In this document: positions 23,415 to 31,692 of the stretch, one piece after another
Position numbering within the stretch: position 1 is the first letter of the stretch
How the letters are laid out: every line of letters begins with the position of its first letter
Assembly: GCA_016185145.1 (NCBI GenBank)
Contig: JACPOB010000182.1
Coordinates: 1-35,849 of the forward strand
Origin: Rhodospirillales bacterium
Lineage (GTDB): Bacteria; Pseudomonadota; Alphaproteobacteria; Reyranellales; Reyranellaceae
DNA: 35,849 nucleotides
Reading direction: 5' to 3'
The notes under the pieces: model-generated
What the model saw: the letters and a program-made list of their open reading frames with translations, nothing else
Told to the model about the DNA's origin: nothing
Database searches by the model: none
Position numbers and translations under genes: made by a program

Positions 23415-24602
23415 ATGAGTGTGCGTGCAGGGCGCGAGTTCCTGGCGATTCCCGGGCCGACGACGGTGCCGGACGAAGTGTTGCGGGCCATGCATCGCCC
23501 GGCCGTCGATATCTATTCGGGGCCGCTGCTGGCGCTGACCGACGGCCTGTTGAAGGACATCGCCCGCGTGTTCAACACCAAGGGACGCGCCTACATCTAT
23601 ATCTCCAACGGCCATGGCGCCTGGGAGGCCGCCCTCACCAACGTGCTGTCCAAGGGCGACAAGATCCTGGTGCTGGAGAGCGGCCGTTTCGCCATCGGCT
23701 GGGGCGAGAGCGCCCGCCGCATGGGCGTCGAGGTCGAGATCCTGAAGGGCGACATGCGCCGCGCCGTGCGGCCGGCCGAGGTCGAGGCCCGGTTGAAGGC
23801 CGACAAGGGCAAGACGATCAAGGCGATCCTGGTGGCGCAGATCGACACGGCTTCGGGCGTGGTGAACGACATCGCCGCCATCGGCCAGGCGGTGCGCGCC
23901 GCGGGCCATGACGCGCTCTTGATGGTCGACGCCGTGGCGTCGCTGGGCTGCATGCCGTTCAACATGGACGAATGGGGCGTCGACGTCGCCATGTCGGGCT
24001 CGCAGAAGGGCATGATGGCGCCGCCGGGCCTGGGCTTCGTCGTCGCCAACGACCGCGCGCGCGAAGTGCACAAGAAGGCGGGCCTGCGCACACCCTACTG
24101 GGACTGGACCGACCGCGAAGGCGACCAGCACTACCAGAAGTACGCCGGCACGCCGCCCGAGCATCTGCTGTTCGGCCTGCGCCAGGCGATCGACATGCTG
24201 TTCGCCGAGGGCCTCGACAACGTGTTCCGCCGCCACCGGCTGCTCGCCGAGGCGGTGCGCCGCGCCGTCGGCATCTGGGCCGAGGGCCAGGCGATCGGCT
24301 TCAACATCATCGAGCCCAGCGAGCGCTGCGACACGGTCACCGCCGTGCTGATGAACAGCGGCCACAATCCCGAGGCGCTGCGCGCCTATTGCAACGAGAA
24401 GTGCGGCGTCATCCTGGGCCACGGCATCGGGGATCTGTCGGGCAAGGCGTTCCGCGTCGCCCACATGGGCCACGTCAACGCGCCGATGATCCTCGGCACC
24501 TTGAGCGTGATCGAGGTGGCGCTCAACGCGCTGGAAATCCCGCACGGCAAGGGCGGCGCCCAGGCGGCGATCGACTGGCTGGGCCAACAGGTCAAGGCTT
24601 AG
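23415..24602 (+). CDS. Class-V PLP-dependent aminotransferase (serine/alanine-glyoxylate type)
   Basis: A 395-residue fold-type-I PLP enzyme of the alanine/serine-glyoxylate aminotransferase group. It has IPGPTTVPDEVL near 12, the Gly-rich SNGHGAWEAALTNVL near 64, VDAVASLG near 171 with the PLP-ring Asp, and the Schiff-base lysine K198 in SGSQKGMMAPPG. The C-terminus has the FRVAHMGHVNAPMILGTL substrate-binding region. It transfers an amino group to glyoxylate, feeding the serine cycle, photorespiratory-type metabolism or purine nitrogen salvage (ureidoglycine-glyoxylate enzymes are close relatives). Start 23415 has GGAGGAAAG upstream. The neighbouring amidohydrolase and CoA transferase could belong to the same pathway. 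Confidence 0.92.
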   Translation: MSVRAGREFLAIPGPTTVPDEVLRAMHRPAVDIYSGPLLALTDGLLKDIARVFNTKGRAYIYISNGHGAWEAALTNVLSKGDKILVLESGRFAIGWGESARRMGVEVEILKGDMRRAVRPAEVEARLKADKGKTIKAILVAQIDTASGVVNDIAAIGQAVRAAGHDALLMVDAVASLGCMPFNMDEWGVDVAMSGSQKGMMAPPGLGFVVANDRAREVHKKAGLRTPYWDWTDREGDQHYQKYAGTPPEHLLFGLRQAIDMLFAEGLDNVFRRHRLLAEAVRRAVGIWAEGQAIGFNIIEPSERCDTVTAVLMNSGHNPEALRAYCNEKCGVILGHGIGDLSGKAFRVAHMGHVNAPMILGTLSVIEVALNALEIPHGKGGAQAAIDWLGQQVKA

Positions 24603-24605
24603 GCC

Positions 24606-24673
24606 TCTTCCGGACCGCGCGCATCCTGCGCGCTCATGATCATGAGCGCGCAGGATGCGCGCGGTCCGGAAGA
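24606..24673. terminator. 68-bp perfect palindrome between convergent genes (bidirectional terminator and/or repeat)
   Basis: The palindrome is perfect over 68 bp, centred on GATC at about 24639-24640, with 34-bp arms starting TCTTCCGGACCGCGCGCATC. It fills almost all of the 73 bp between the aminotransferase stop (24602) and the amidase stop (24676). Either strand would fold into a long GC-rich hairpin, so it can end transcription from both sides, although no clear T tract follows. It probably belongs to another dispersed repeat family. Confidence 0.75.
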
Positions 24674-24675
24674 CT

Positions 24676-26064
24676 CTAAAGCACCGGCCGCCTGTCGCGC
24701 CACGGCGTCGCCTTCTCATAGGCGTCGCCGGCGCGCAGCACGGTGGTCTCATCGAACAGACGGCCGACGATCTGCAGCGAGAACGGCAGGCCGCGCGCGT
24801 CGAAGCCGCTGCACACCGACAGGGCGGGGTTGCCGCCGACGTTGAACGCCGCCGTGAGCGAGGGCCGCGTGAACAGGCTGGAATGCGGGACGGGTTCCAG
24901 CTTTCCGGCCGGCTCACCGGTCGGCAGCATCAGCACATCGACCATCGACAGGACGGCCTGCAGGCTGCGCGCCAGGTCGGTCCTGAGCCGCATCGCCTGG
25001 ATGTAGTCCTCGGCCCGCACCAGGCTGCCGGCGATGATGCGGTAGCGCAGGCTGGCGCCGAACAGTTCGGGCCGCGTGCGCAGGTCGGCTGAGTGGATGG
25101 TGAAGAGCTCGGCGATCGCGAGAGTCTTCTTGGCGTCGTCGAACTGCTGGATCGGCGGCAAGGTGACGGGTCGTACGCTCGCCCCCAGGCCACGGAACAC
25201 ATCGAGCGCCGCCTCGAACGCCGCCATGGTGGCCGGCGACGGCGGGGCTTCCTTTTCGAGCCACGCCGTCGGCACGCCGATCACCAGGCCTTTGACGCTG
25301 CCGGTCAGGGACGCCGCGTAGTCGGGGATGGCCACGTCGGCCGAGCCCGGATCCTCCGGATCGTGACCCGCGATCGTCTGCAGCAGGATCGCGACGTCCT
25401 CCGTCGTCCAGGCCAGCGGCCCGGCATGGTCCTGGCTGAAGCAGTTCGGCAGCACGCCGCGTCTGCTGACCAGGCCGTAGGTCGGCTTCAGGCCGGCGAT
25501 GCCGCAGGCCGCGGCCGGACCGCGGATCGAGCCGCCGGTGTCGCTGCCGAGCGTCGCCGGAGCGAAGCCCGCTGCGACCGCGGCGGCCGAGCCGGAGGAG
25601 GAGCCGGCGGGCGAGCAGGCGCGATCCCACGGATTGCGCGCCGGCGGGAACAGCACGTCCCACGACGGCCCGCCATGGGCGAACTCCCATGTGGCGTTCT
25701 TGCCCAAAAGCACGGCACCCGCGGCGGCGAGCTTCTCCTGGCAATGGGAATCCCGCGTCGGAACATTGTCCGCCAGCAGCCTGGACATCGCCGTCGTGCG
25801 GATGCCGGCGGTGTCGAAGATGTCTTTCAGGCAGTAGGGGATGCCGTGCAGGCGGCTCTTCGGTCCCGAGGTCATGATCGCCGCTTCCGCCGCCTTGGCC
25901 TCGGCTCGCGCGCGTTCGGCGGTGACGGTGACGAAGCTGTCGAGCTGGCTGTCGAGGGCTGCAATGCGGTCGAGGCAGGCTTCGGTGAGCTCGACCGGCG
26001 AGAGCTCGCGCCTGGCGATGAGGCGCGACGCTTCGGCGACGGTGAGGAAGGCCGGTTCGCTCAC
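24676..26064 (-). CDS. Amidase-signature hydrolase (GatA/AtzE/AtzF-like)
   Basis: A 462-residue amidase-signature enzyme with the Ser-cisSer-Lys triad: K80 in GIPYCLKDIFDTAG, cis-Ser155/156 in AGSSSGSAAAV, and nucleophile S179 in GSDTGGSIR. It cleaves a C-N amide bond. The start codon is GTG at 26064, overlapping the TGA of the upstream 65-residue AtzG-like gene by 4 bp, which implies translational coupling and probably a heteromeric complex like AtzE-AtzG. It lacks the C-terminal extension of AtzF allophanate hydrolases. It is the last gene in the operon led by the SorC regulator, so it may act on a nitrogen-containing head group or product of that pathway. Confidence 0.93.
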   Translation of the reverse strand: MSEPAFLTVAEASRLIARRELSPVELTEACLDRIAALDSQLDSFVTVTAERARAEAKAAEAAIMTSGPKSRLHGIPYCLKDIFDTAGIRTTAMSRLLADNVPTRDSHCQEKLAAAGAVLLGKNATWEFAHGGPSWDVLFPPARNPWDRACSPAGSSSGSAAAVAAGFAPATLGSDTGGSIRGPAAACGIAGLKPTYGLVSRRGVLPNCFSQDHAGPLAWTTEDVAILLQTIAGHDPEDPGSADVAIPDYAASLTGSVKGLVIGVPTAWLEKEAPPSPATMAAFEAALDVFRGLGASVRPVTLPPIQQFDDAKKTLAIAELFTIHSADLRTRPELFGASLRYRIIAGSLVRAEDYIQAMRLRTDLARSLQAVLSMVDVLMLPTGEPAGKLEPVPHSSLFTRPSLTAAFNVGGNPALSVCSGFDARGLPFSLQIVGRLFDETTVLRAGDAYEKATPWRDRRPVL

Positions 26065-26258
26065 GGCTTGAAGGCCGACGCCACGAACACGTGGGCCGGC
26101 TCGTCGCCGCGCGGCCGCGCCGCGGAGATGCGCTCGACCATCTGGCGGACATGGCCGTAGGCTTCGATCAGCTCGGGCATGAACTCTGCCGGCAGGTCGA
26201 GGCCGGCCTGGCGGGCGAGCCGCATGATGTCGTCGTCGGTGGTCGGCGGCTTGGTCAT
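26061..26258 (-). CDS. AtzG-like (DUF4089) small amidase partner
   Basis: A 65-residue helical protein: MTKPPTTDDDIMRLARQAGL, then DLPAEFMPELIEAYGHVRQM and a short ARPRGDEPAHVFVASAF tail. The length, the helix pattern and the PxF/L tail match AtzG-like proteins, which bind a partner amidase (AtzE in cyanuric acid breakdown) and stabilise it. The stop codon overlaps the GTG start of the amidase by 4 bp, and the gene starts 11 bp after the phoD stop. The family call rests on motif pattern and context more than on long identity. Confidence 0.8.
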   Translation of the reverse strand: MTKPPTTDDDIMRLARQAGLDLPAEFMPELIEAYGHVRQMVERISAARPRGDEPAHVFVASAFKP

Positions 26259-26269
26259 GCCGCAGCTTG

Positions 26270-27808
26270 TCACGCGGGCTTGGCCCCCGTCACGCCGTCT
26301 TCGACCACGAAGGTCGCCAGGCGGTGCACCGCGCTGTCCTTCTGCTTCACGTCGTCGACCGCTTCGAAGCCCACAATGCAGCGCGCCGCCGTGAGGTCGA
26401 CCGTCGCATAGCCGCGCCTGTCGCCGCGGCCGTACTTGAGCTGCGGATTGAACTTGAGCGCCTGCTCCATGCTGGCCGCGCTCGGACCCTGCGAGGTGAT
26501 CGACGTGCCGACGAATTCGCTGGCGAGGACAGGCTCGCTTGCCTGGGCGAAATCGCGCTTGAGGTCGGCGACGAAGAAGGCGTGGCGGTCGCCGCCGATG
26601 ACGACCGGGTTGCGTGGCTTGTGGGTCGCGATCGACTCGAGCAGGCGGCGGCGGGCGTTGGGATAGCCGTCCCAGCCGTCCAGCCAGAACCGACGCTCGT
26701 TCTCCTTGGGCCGTACGAGCTCGGCCATCAGCGTCTGCTGGGCGACGATGGTCCAGCGCGCGTTCGTGGCTGCGAGCTGCCGGTCCAGCCATTGCTCCTG
26801 CTGCATGCCCAGCATGGTGCGCGCCTCGAGCGTGCGCTCCGGGCAGTCCGGCACGGTGCCCGGACGGCCACCGCCGACACAGGCCGATGCCGACCGATAC
26901 TGCCGGTCGTCGAGCAGCATGACGTCGAGCATGTCGCCGAAACGATAGCGTTCGTAGATCGTGGCGAACGGGCCGCGCGGCCGGGCGGACGCCGGCAAGG
27001 GCAGGTGCTCGTAGTAGGCTTGATAGGCGGCTGCCCGCATCTTCATGAACTGGGCAGGGTCGCGCGTCGTATAGGAGCGGTCGTTGGCATAGTCGTCGGC
27101 GACCTCGTGGTCGTCCCAGGTCGCGAGCCACGGGAAGGCGGCGTGGGCCGCTTGCAGATCGGGATCGAGCTTGTAGAGCGCGTAGCGGTCGCGGAACTCC
27201 GGCAAGGTCGTCGGAATGCCGACGCCGTGCTGGCGCACCAGCTGCGACCCCCATGTCTTCTCGTAGATGTAGTCGCCGAGATGCACGACGAGGTCGAGAT
27301 CGCGCTTGGCCATGTCGCGATAGGCGCTGAAGTAGCCCTGCTCGTACTGCTGGCAGGAGGCGAAGGCGAAGCGGAACTGCGAGGGCGTGCTGCCGGCGGC
27401 CGGCGCCGTGCGCGTGCGGCCGATCGGGCTCGAGGCATCGCCGGCACGGAAGCGATACCAGTAGTGGCGGCCGGGCCGCAGTCCCTTGGCCTCGACGTGC
27501 ACGGCATGGGCCAGCTCAGGTGAGGCCTGTGCAATGCCGCTTCCGACGACGCGCGCGAATCTCTCGTCCTCGGCGATCTGCCAATCGACCGCGACCGGGC
27601 TGTCGGGCATGCCGCCGCCTTCCAATGGTCGTGGCGCGAGTCGGGTCCACAGCACGACGCCGTCCTCGCGCGGGCTGCCCGAGGCGACACCCAGCGTGAA
27701 GGGATCGGAGGCGAAAGCGAGCGGTTGGCCGCGCACGATTCCGGCCGGACCGGCGATGGCGCCCGCGGCCAGGGAGCCGGCGAGAAAGCGGCGACGGGGA
27801 AGCCTCAT
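26270..27808 (-). CDS. phoD: PhoD-family alkaline phosphatase/phosphodiesterase, Tat-exported
   Basis: A 512-residue PhoD-type enzyme. It begins MRLPRRRFLAGSLAAGAIAG, a twin-arginine signal, so it is folded in the cytoplasm and exported to the periplasm. The N-terminal PhoD_N domain (FTLGVASGSPREDGVVLWTR) is followed by the metallophosphoesterase domain, with FAFASCQQ, VVHLGDYIYE, TWDDHEVADDYA and VVIGGDRHAFF holding the metal ligands (Fe3+/Ca2+ in known PhoD). These enzymes act on phosphomonoesters and phosphodiesters, including teichoic-acid-like polymers. Start 27808 overlaps the kinase stop by 4 bp (ATGA). Its place in a glycerol-phosphate-type operon suggests it trims phosphodiesters before uptake; inorganic-phosphate control by a Pho box was not seen. 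Confidence 0.94.
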   Translation of the reverse strand: MRLPRRRFLAGSLAAGAIAGPAGIVRGQPLAFASDPFTLGVASGSPREDGVVLWTRLAPRPLEGGGMPDSPVAVDWQIAEDERFARVVGSGIAQASPELAHAVHVEAKGLRPGRHYWYRFRAGDASSPIGRTRTAPAAGSTPSQFRFAFASCQQYEQGYFSAYRDMAKRDLDLVVHLGDYIYEKTWGSQLVRQHGVGIPTTLPEFRDRYALYKLDPDLQAAHAAFPWLATWDDHEVADDYANDRSYTTRDPAQFMKMRAAAYQAYYEHLPLPASARPRGPFATIYERYRFGDMLDVMLLDDRQYRSASACVGGGRPGTVPDCPERTLEARTMLGMQQEQWLDRQLAATNARWTIVAQQTLMAELVRPKENERRFWLDGWDGYPNARRRLLESIATHKPRNPVVIGGDRHAFFVADLKRDFAQASEPVLASEFVGTSITSQGPSAASMEQALKFNPQLKYGRGDRRGYATVDLTAARCIVGFEAVDDVKQKDSAVHRLATFVVEDGVTGAKPA

Positions 27809-29238
27809 GACAGATGTCCGTGGAACAGGGCTCTCTTGCGCAAGAGCTGATCTCGGAGGAGCGGGTCGACGTCGACGATCGGCGACGCGTTCCCTGCATC
27901 GGTGATCAGTGGCCCGCCGACGGCCGCGCGCGCCAGGCGGGCGGCGCCGATGGCTGGGCCCGAGCGCTGGTCGGCGGCAAGGAGAAGCGGCTGGCCGATC
28001 GCGGCGGCGACCAGTCGCGCCCACAGCGCGCTGCGCGCGCCGCCGCCGGTGAGCGCGATGCGCTCGATCCTGGCGCCGTCGACGGTGAGCGCCGCATGGC
28101 CGTCGGCCAGCGCGAGCGCCACGCCTTCGAGAACGGCTTGCACGAGATGATGCGGCCCCATCATGTGGGTCAGGCTCGAGAAGGTGGCGGTCAGCAGCGG
28201 ATTGTCGTGCGGTGTGCGCTCGCCGGCAAGATAAGGCGTGAAGACCGGCGTGGCGTCCGGTGACAGTCGCTGTGATTCCACCTCCGTCACCAGCTCTGCA
28301 ATGTCCTGTCTGCCGAGGACGTTCGCAATCCAGGCAAGGGCTGCGCCGGCGCTCAAGGCAACGGCGTGCTGCGCGAAGAGTCCGGGCACGGCGTGGCGAT
28401 GGGTGTGCATGCCGCCGCCGTGCGCCGGCACGAAGCGATCGTTGGCGACGAAGTACACGCCCGACGTTCCCAGGCTGATATAGGCGGCGCCGGCCTGGAC
28501 CGCGCCCACGCCAACACCCGCGCACATGTTGTCACCGCCGCCGCCGGCCACCGGCGTGCCGGCCGGCAGATGCCAGCGCGCCGCGAGCTCTCTGCGCAGC
28601 GCGCCCGAGATCTCGGCGCTCTCGACCAGCCGCGGCAGGCGCGCGCGATCGGCGCCGCAGATGGCCAGGATGCCGTCATGCCAGTCGCCGCGGGCGGTAT
28701 CCATCAGCAGCGTTGCCGAGGCGTCGGCGCGGTCGCTGGCGGCCTCGCCGGTCAGCACCAGGCGGATGTAGTCCTTGGTCAACAGGATGCGCCGGGCGCG
28801 CGCCATGGCGTCGGGCTCGTGCCGCGACAGCCACAGCAGCTTGGGCGCGGAGAAGCCGGGCATGGCGCGGCAGCCGACGATGTCGGCGAAATCCTTCAGG
28901 CAGCGATGGAGCTCGGCGCATTCGGCCGAGGCGCGGCCATCGTTCCACAACAAGGCCGGTCGGATCGGCATATCGGCGGCATCGAGCAGGGTGACGCCCA
29001 GCATCTGGCCCGAGAGACCAATGCCGCGCACCGCCGCCATCGCCGGCGGCGCCTCGGCCGCCAGCGCGTCGAGACTGTCGGCGACGGCCTGCCACCAATC
29101 CTGCGGCGCCTGCTCGGACCACAATGGCCGCGGATGGGAAAGCGTGATCGGCGCGCTGGCCGTCGCCACCGGCCGGTCCTGGTCGTCCATGACGACGGCC
29201 TTGACGCTCGACGTTCCGATATCGATGCCGAGATACAT
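27805..29238 (-). CDS. xylB: FGGY-family carbohydrate kinase (xylulokinase-like)
   Basis: A 477-residue FGGY kinase. It has the N-terminal phosphate loop LGIDIGTSSVKAVV at 3-16, GLSGQMLGVTLLD near 73, LLWNDGRA near 96, the ATP-domain GGGGDNMCAGVGVGAV near 225, and the FGGY-type signature region VLEGVALALADG with LTGGGARSALW near 390-402. Length and motifs fit xylulokinase, though FGGY kinases are promiscuous and close relatives phosphorylate glycerol, erythritol or ribulose. The gene starts 6 bp after the SorC regulator stop and overlaps phoD by 4 bp. In this setting it probably phosphorylates the sugar or polyol released outside the cell. The gene symbol reflects the closest family, not a proven substrate. 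Confidence 0.85.
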   Translation of the reverse strand: MYLGIDIGTSSVKAVVMDDQDRPVATASAPITLSHPRPLWSEQAPQDWWQAVADSLDALAAEAPPAMAAVRGIGLSGQMLGVTLLDAADMPIRPALLWNDGRASAECAELHRCLKDFADIVGCRAMPGFSAPKLLWLSRHEPDAMARARRILLTKDYIRLVLTGEAASDRADASATLLMDTARGDWHDGILAICGADRARLPRLVESAEISGALRRELAARWHLPAGTPVAGGGGDNMCAGVGVGAVQAGAAYISLGTSGVYFVANDRFVPAHGGGMHTHRHAVPGLFAQHAVALSAGAALAWIANVLGRQDIAELVTEVESQRLSPDATPVFTPYLAGERTPHDNPLLTATFSSLTHMMGPHHLVQAVLEGVALALADGHAALTVDGARIERIALTGGGARSALWARLVAAAIGQPLLLAADQRSGPAIGAARLARAAVGGPLITDAGNASPIVDVDPLLRDQLLRKRALFHGHLS

Positions 29239-29244
29239 CGAAGC

Positions 29245-30201
29245 TCAGCCGGTGCCGCGCAGGATGCCGAGCACGGCGCGGGCGGCGGCTTCGTCGATCA
29301 CCAAAACCGAGCACAGCTTGGCGCGCAGGACGCCGGCCAGGATCGTGGTCTTGTTCAGCCCACCCGAGGCCACGATGACGGTCGCGATGTCGCGCAGCAT
29401 CTCGACGGGGACGGCGATCACGCGCCGGTTCAGCGCGTGCTTCACGGGCTTGCCCCAGGGATCGAGGAAAGTGCCCATGATGTCGCCGACGGCGCCGGCG
29501 GCGCGCAGCGAATCGACGGTGACGTCGCGCGGCAGGCCGTAGCGGATCAAGAGCGAGCGGCGGCTGAGATCGCCGACGCTCAGCAGCGCCACGTCGTTGG
29601 TCGCCAGACGCTGGAAGGTTTCCTGGAACACGTCCTGGTCCAGGATGGTGTCGCGCGAGCGCGGGCTGCCGGCGTAGATCGGCGCCGCCAGGTAGTTGCA
29701 CTGTCCGTTGATGCGGCGGGCGAATTCGCTGGCGATCTCGAAGGTATTGAGCTCGAGCCCATGGGTCAGCCCGCCCATCATGGAATTGATGCTGATCTCG
29801 GGAAAATTGTCGGCGCGCAGGTGACGGATGGTCTCGCGCAGCGTGGCGCCCCAGCCGATGCCCAGTCCGCGCACGCGGGTCTCGCCGAGATGCCGCGCCA
29901 GGTACTCGGCCGTGGCCCGTCCGAGGACGGGCGCGATCTGGTCCTGGTCGCCCGGGGTCGGCACCACGATGGCGTCCTTCAGCCCGGTCTCCTGGATCAG
30001 CTGGCGTTCCAGCGCGACGCAGTCGGCCAGTCGGGCATTGACCTGGATGTTTACAAGGCCGCTTTCCCGGGCCTCGCCCAGCAGGCGGTTGGCGCGCAGC
30101 CGCGTGATGCCGAGCTTGCCCGCGATATCGGCCTGCGTGAGCCCCTCCATGAAATAGAGCCAGGCCACGCGCACGCGAAGCTGCTCGTCATCCTCCGACA
30201 T
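29245..30201 (-). CDS. SorC/DeoR-type sugar-binding transcriptional regulator
   Basis: A 318-residue SorC-family regulator. The N-terminal helix-turn-helix is RVAWLYFMEGLTQADIAGKLGITRLRANRLLGEA (about 11-44). The sugar-binding domain follows, with AIVVPTPGD, GIGWGATLRETI near 122-133, and LLSVGDLS near 215. It has a phosphosugar-isomerase-like fold and senses a phosphorylated sugar or polyol, as in EryD, SorC and DalR. Start 30201 is chosen because AGGAGG lies about 11 bp before it; the open frame extends to 30354 across the operator. It lies first in the leftward operon and directly borders the 30-bp palindrome, so it probably represses both divergent operons and itself. Confidence 0.92.
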   Translation of the reverse strand: MSEDDEQLRVRVAWLYFMEGLTQADIAGKLGITRLRANRLLGEARESGLVNIQVNARLADCVALERQLIQETGLKDAIVVPTPGDQDQIAPVLGRATAEYLARHLGETRVRGLGIGWGATLRETIRHLRADNFPEISINSMMGGLTHGLELNTFEIASEFARRINGQCNYLAAPIYAGSPRSRDTILDQDVFQETFQRLATNDVALLSVGDLSRRSLLIRYGLPRDVTVDSLRAAGAVGDIMGTFLDPWGKPVKHALNRRVIAVPVEMLRDIATVIVASGGLNKTTILAGVLRAKLCSVLVIDEAAARAVLGILRGTG

Positions 30202-30257
30202 CCGCTGCCTGCCTCCTGCGAATTGCCCGTTGGGGCCGACGACTGTCATAGCCCATA

Positions 30258-30287
30258 AACATTTGTATCGTATCATATACAAATGTT
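30258..30287. promoter_or_regulatory. 30-bp perfect palindromic operator between divergent operons
   Basis: AACATTTGTAT (30258-30268) and ATACAAATGTT (30277-30287) are perfect 11-bp arms around CGTATCAT. The AT-rich block stands out in GC-rich DNA and lies 57 bp before the regulator start and 23 bp before the dehydrogenase start. The symmetry and position fit a site for the adjacent SorC-family regulator controlling both operons. Confidence 0.75.
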
Positions 30288-30310
30288 CCGACAGTTGATA
30301 TTGATGGGCC

Positions 30311-31666
30311 ATGGACGGGCATCTCTCGGCGGCGGTTCGATCGGCGGCGACCACACGCGACGTGCGGATTGCGGCGGGAAACCTCGGCAGCCTGCCCGCT
30401 ATCCTGCGTCAGGCGGCGCCGGCGGAGCGCTATGTCGTGGTCGCCGACGATCACACCTGGAAGGTCGCCGGAAAGCGGGTGGCGTCGCTGCTGGCGTCGG
30501 AGCGGCTGGCGGCCTGTGACCCGGTCGTGCTGGCCGGCGAGCCGAGGGTGAAGCCGAGCGCTGAGACGGCGCGGGCCCTGGCGACGAGCATCAAGGCCGG
30601 CGCCGCTCTTCCCGTCGCCGTCGGCGCGGGTGTCATCAACGACCTGGTGAAGTACGCCGCCGAGCTCGCCGGCACGCCCTATGTCTGTGTGCCGACCGCG
30701 GCGTCGATGGATGGCTATGCCGCGTCCGGCGCGGCCCTGCGCGACGACGGCTTCAAGCGGACCTTCGCCTGCGCCGCACCCGTCGCCATCGTGGCCGATC
30801 TCGCGGTCATCGCCACGGCGCCGGCGGCCATGGCCGGCTGGGGCTACGGCGATCTGGTGGGCAAGCTGGTGGCCGGCGCCGACTGGATCGTGGCCGATGC
30901 GCTCGGTGTCGAGGCCCTCGATCCCGCGCCCTTCTCCATGGTGCAGAACAATCTCGCCGCCTGGCTCGGCGAGCCGGCCGGCGTGCGGCGTGGCGAGCGC
31001 GCCGCTCTCGACGGTCTGATGCGCGGGTTGATCATGGCGGGCCTCGCCATGCAGGCGCACGGCAATTCGCGACCGGCGAGCGGCAGCGACCATCAGTTCG
31101 CGCATCTGTGGGAGATGGAGGAGGTCGCGGTCGGCGGCATGCCGGTTTCGCACGGCGCCTGCGTCGGCGTGGGCTGCCTGTCGATGCTGGCGGCTTATGA
31201 ATGGCTGCTGCGCCAGGACCTGTCCGCCATCGCACCGGCCGAGCTCGCAGCCCGGAGTCCGTCGCCGGCGACGTTGCGTGCCGAGGTGGCGGCGTCGTTC
31301 CCGCTGTCCTTCATGGCCGCCAATGCCGAAGTCGAAGCGGTGGCCAAGGCATCACCGGCGGCGGCCGTCGAGGCGCGCCTGCGCCGTCTGCAGGAGAGCT
31401 GGCCGCAGCTCGCGGAGCGACTGCGCCAGATGCTGCCGGAGGCCAAGACCGTACGGCGCTGGCTCAACTCGGCCGGCGCTCCTTCGAGCGCGGAAGCCAT
31501 CGGCGTCAGCGGCGCCAAGCATGCCCTGGACTACAAGCGTGCACGTCTGATCCGACGTCGCTTCACCGGCCTCGACGTGCTGCACGAGCTCGGCTGGCTC
31601 GACGCCATGGTGGACGAACTGTTCGGCGCCAGCGGTTTCTGGAGAGGGTCCCGGGCGGTCGCCTAG
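30311..31666 (+). CDS. Glycerol-1-phosphate dehydrogenase-family enzyme (AraM/EgsA-like)
   Basis: A 451-residue NAD(P)-dependent dehydrogenase of the G1PDH/dehydroquinate-synthase-like fold. The dinucleotide site is VGAGVINDLVKYAA near 104-117, the family signature is VPTAASMDGYAASGAAL near 128-143, and GWGYGDLVGK (D181), GSDHQFAHLWEM (H261) and PVSHG (H281) supply the likely metal ligands. Known members interconvert sn-glycerol-1-phosphate and dihydroxyacetone phosphate: archaeal lipid synthesis, and B. subtilis AraM. ATG 30311 lies 23 bp after the palindromic operator. Being first in an operon with a glycerol-phosphate-type importer and a phosphodiesterase suggests a catabolic direction (G1P to DHAP) or oxidation of another polyol phosphate. 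Substrate stereochemistry must be measured. Confidence 0.88.
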   Translation: MDGHLSAAVRSAATTRDVRIAAGNLGSLPAILRQAAPAERYVVVADDHTWKVAGKRVASLLASERLAACDPVVLAGEPRVKPSAETARALATSIKAGAALPVAVGAGVINDLVKYAAELAGTPYVCVPTAASMDGYAASGAALRDDGFKRTFACAAPVAIVADLAVIATAPAAMAGWGYGDLVGKLVAGADWIVADALGVEALDPAPFSMVQNNLAAWLGEPAGVRRGERAALDGLMRGLIMAGLAMQAHGNSRPASGSDHQFAHLWEMEEVAVGGMPVSHGACVGVGCLSMLAAYEWLLRQDLSAIAPAELAARSPSPATLRAEVAASFPLSFMAANAEVEAVAKASPAAAVEARLRRLQESWPQLAERLRQMLPEAKTVRRWLNSAGAPSSAEAIGVSGAKHALDYKRARLIRRRFTGLDVLHELGWLDAMVDELFGASGFWRGSRAVA

Positions 31667-31692
31667 GGACGAAATTCAAGATGGGAGGCAAC

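Noticed and set aside
31201..31692. N-terminal extension of the ugpB frame
   Set aside because: It overlaps the dehydrogenase gene in another frame. The signal peptide and ribosome binding site place the start at 31693.
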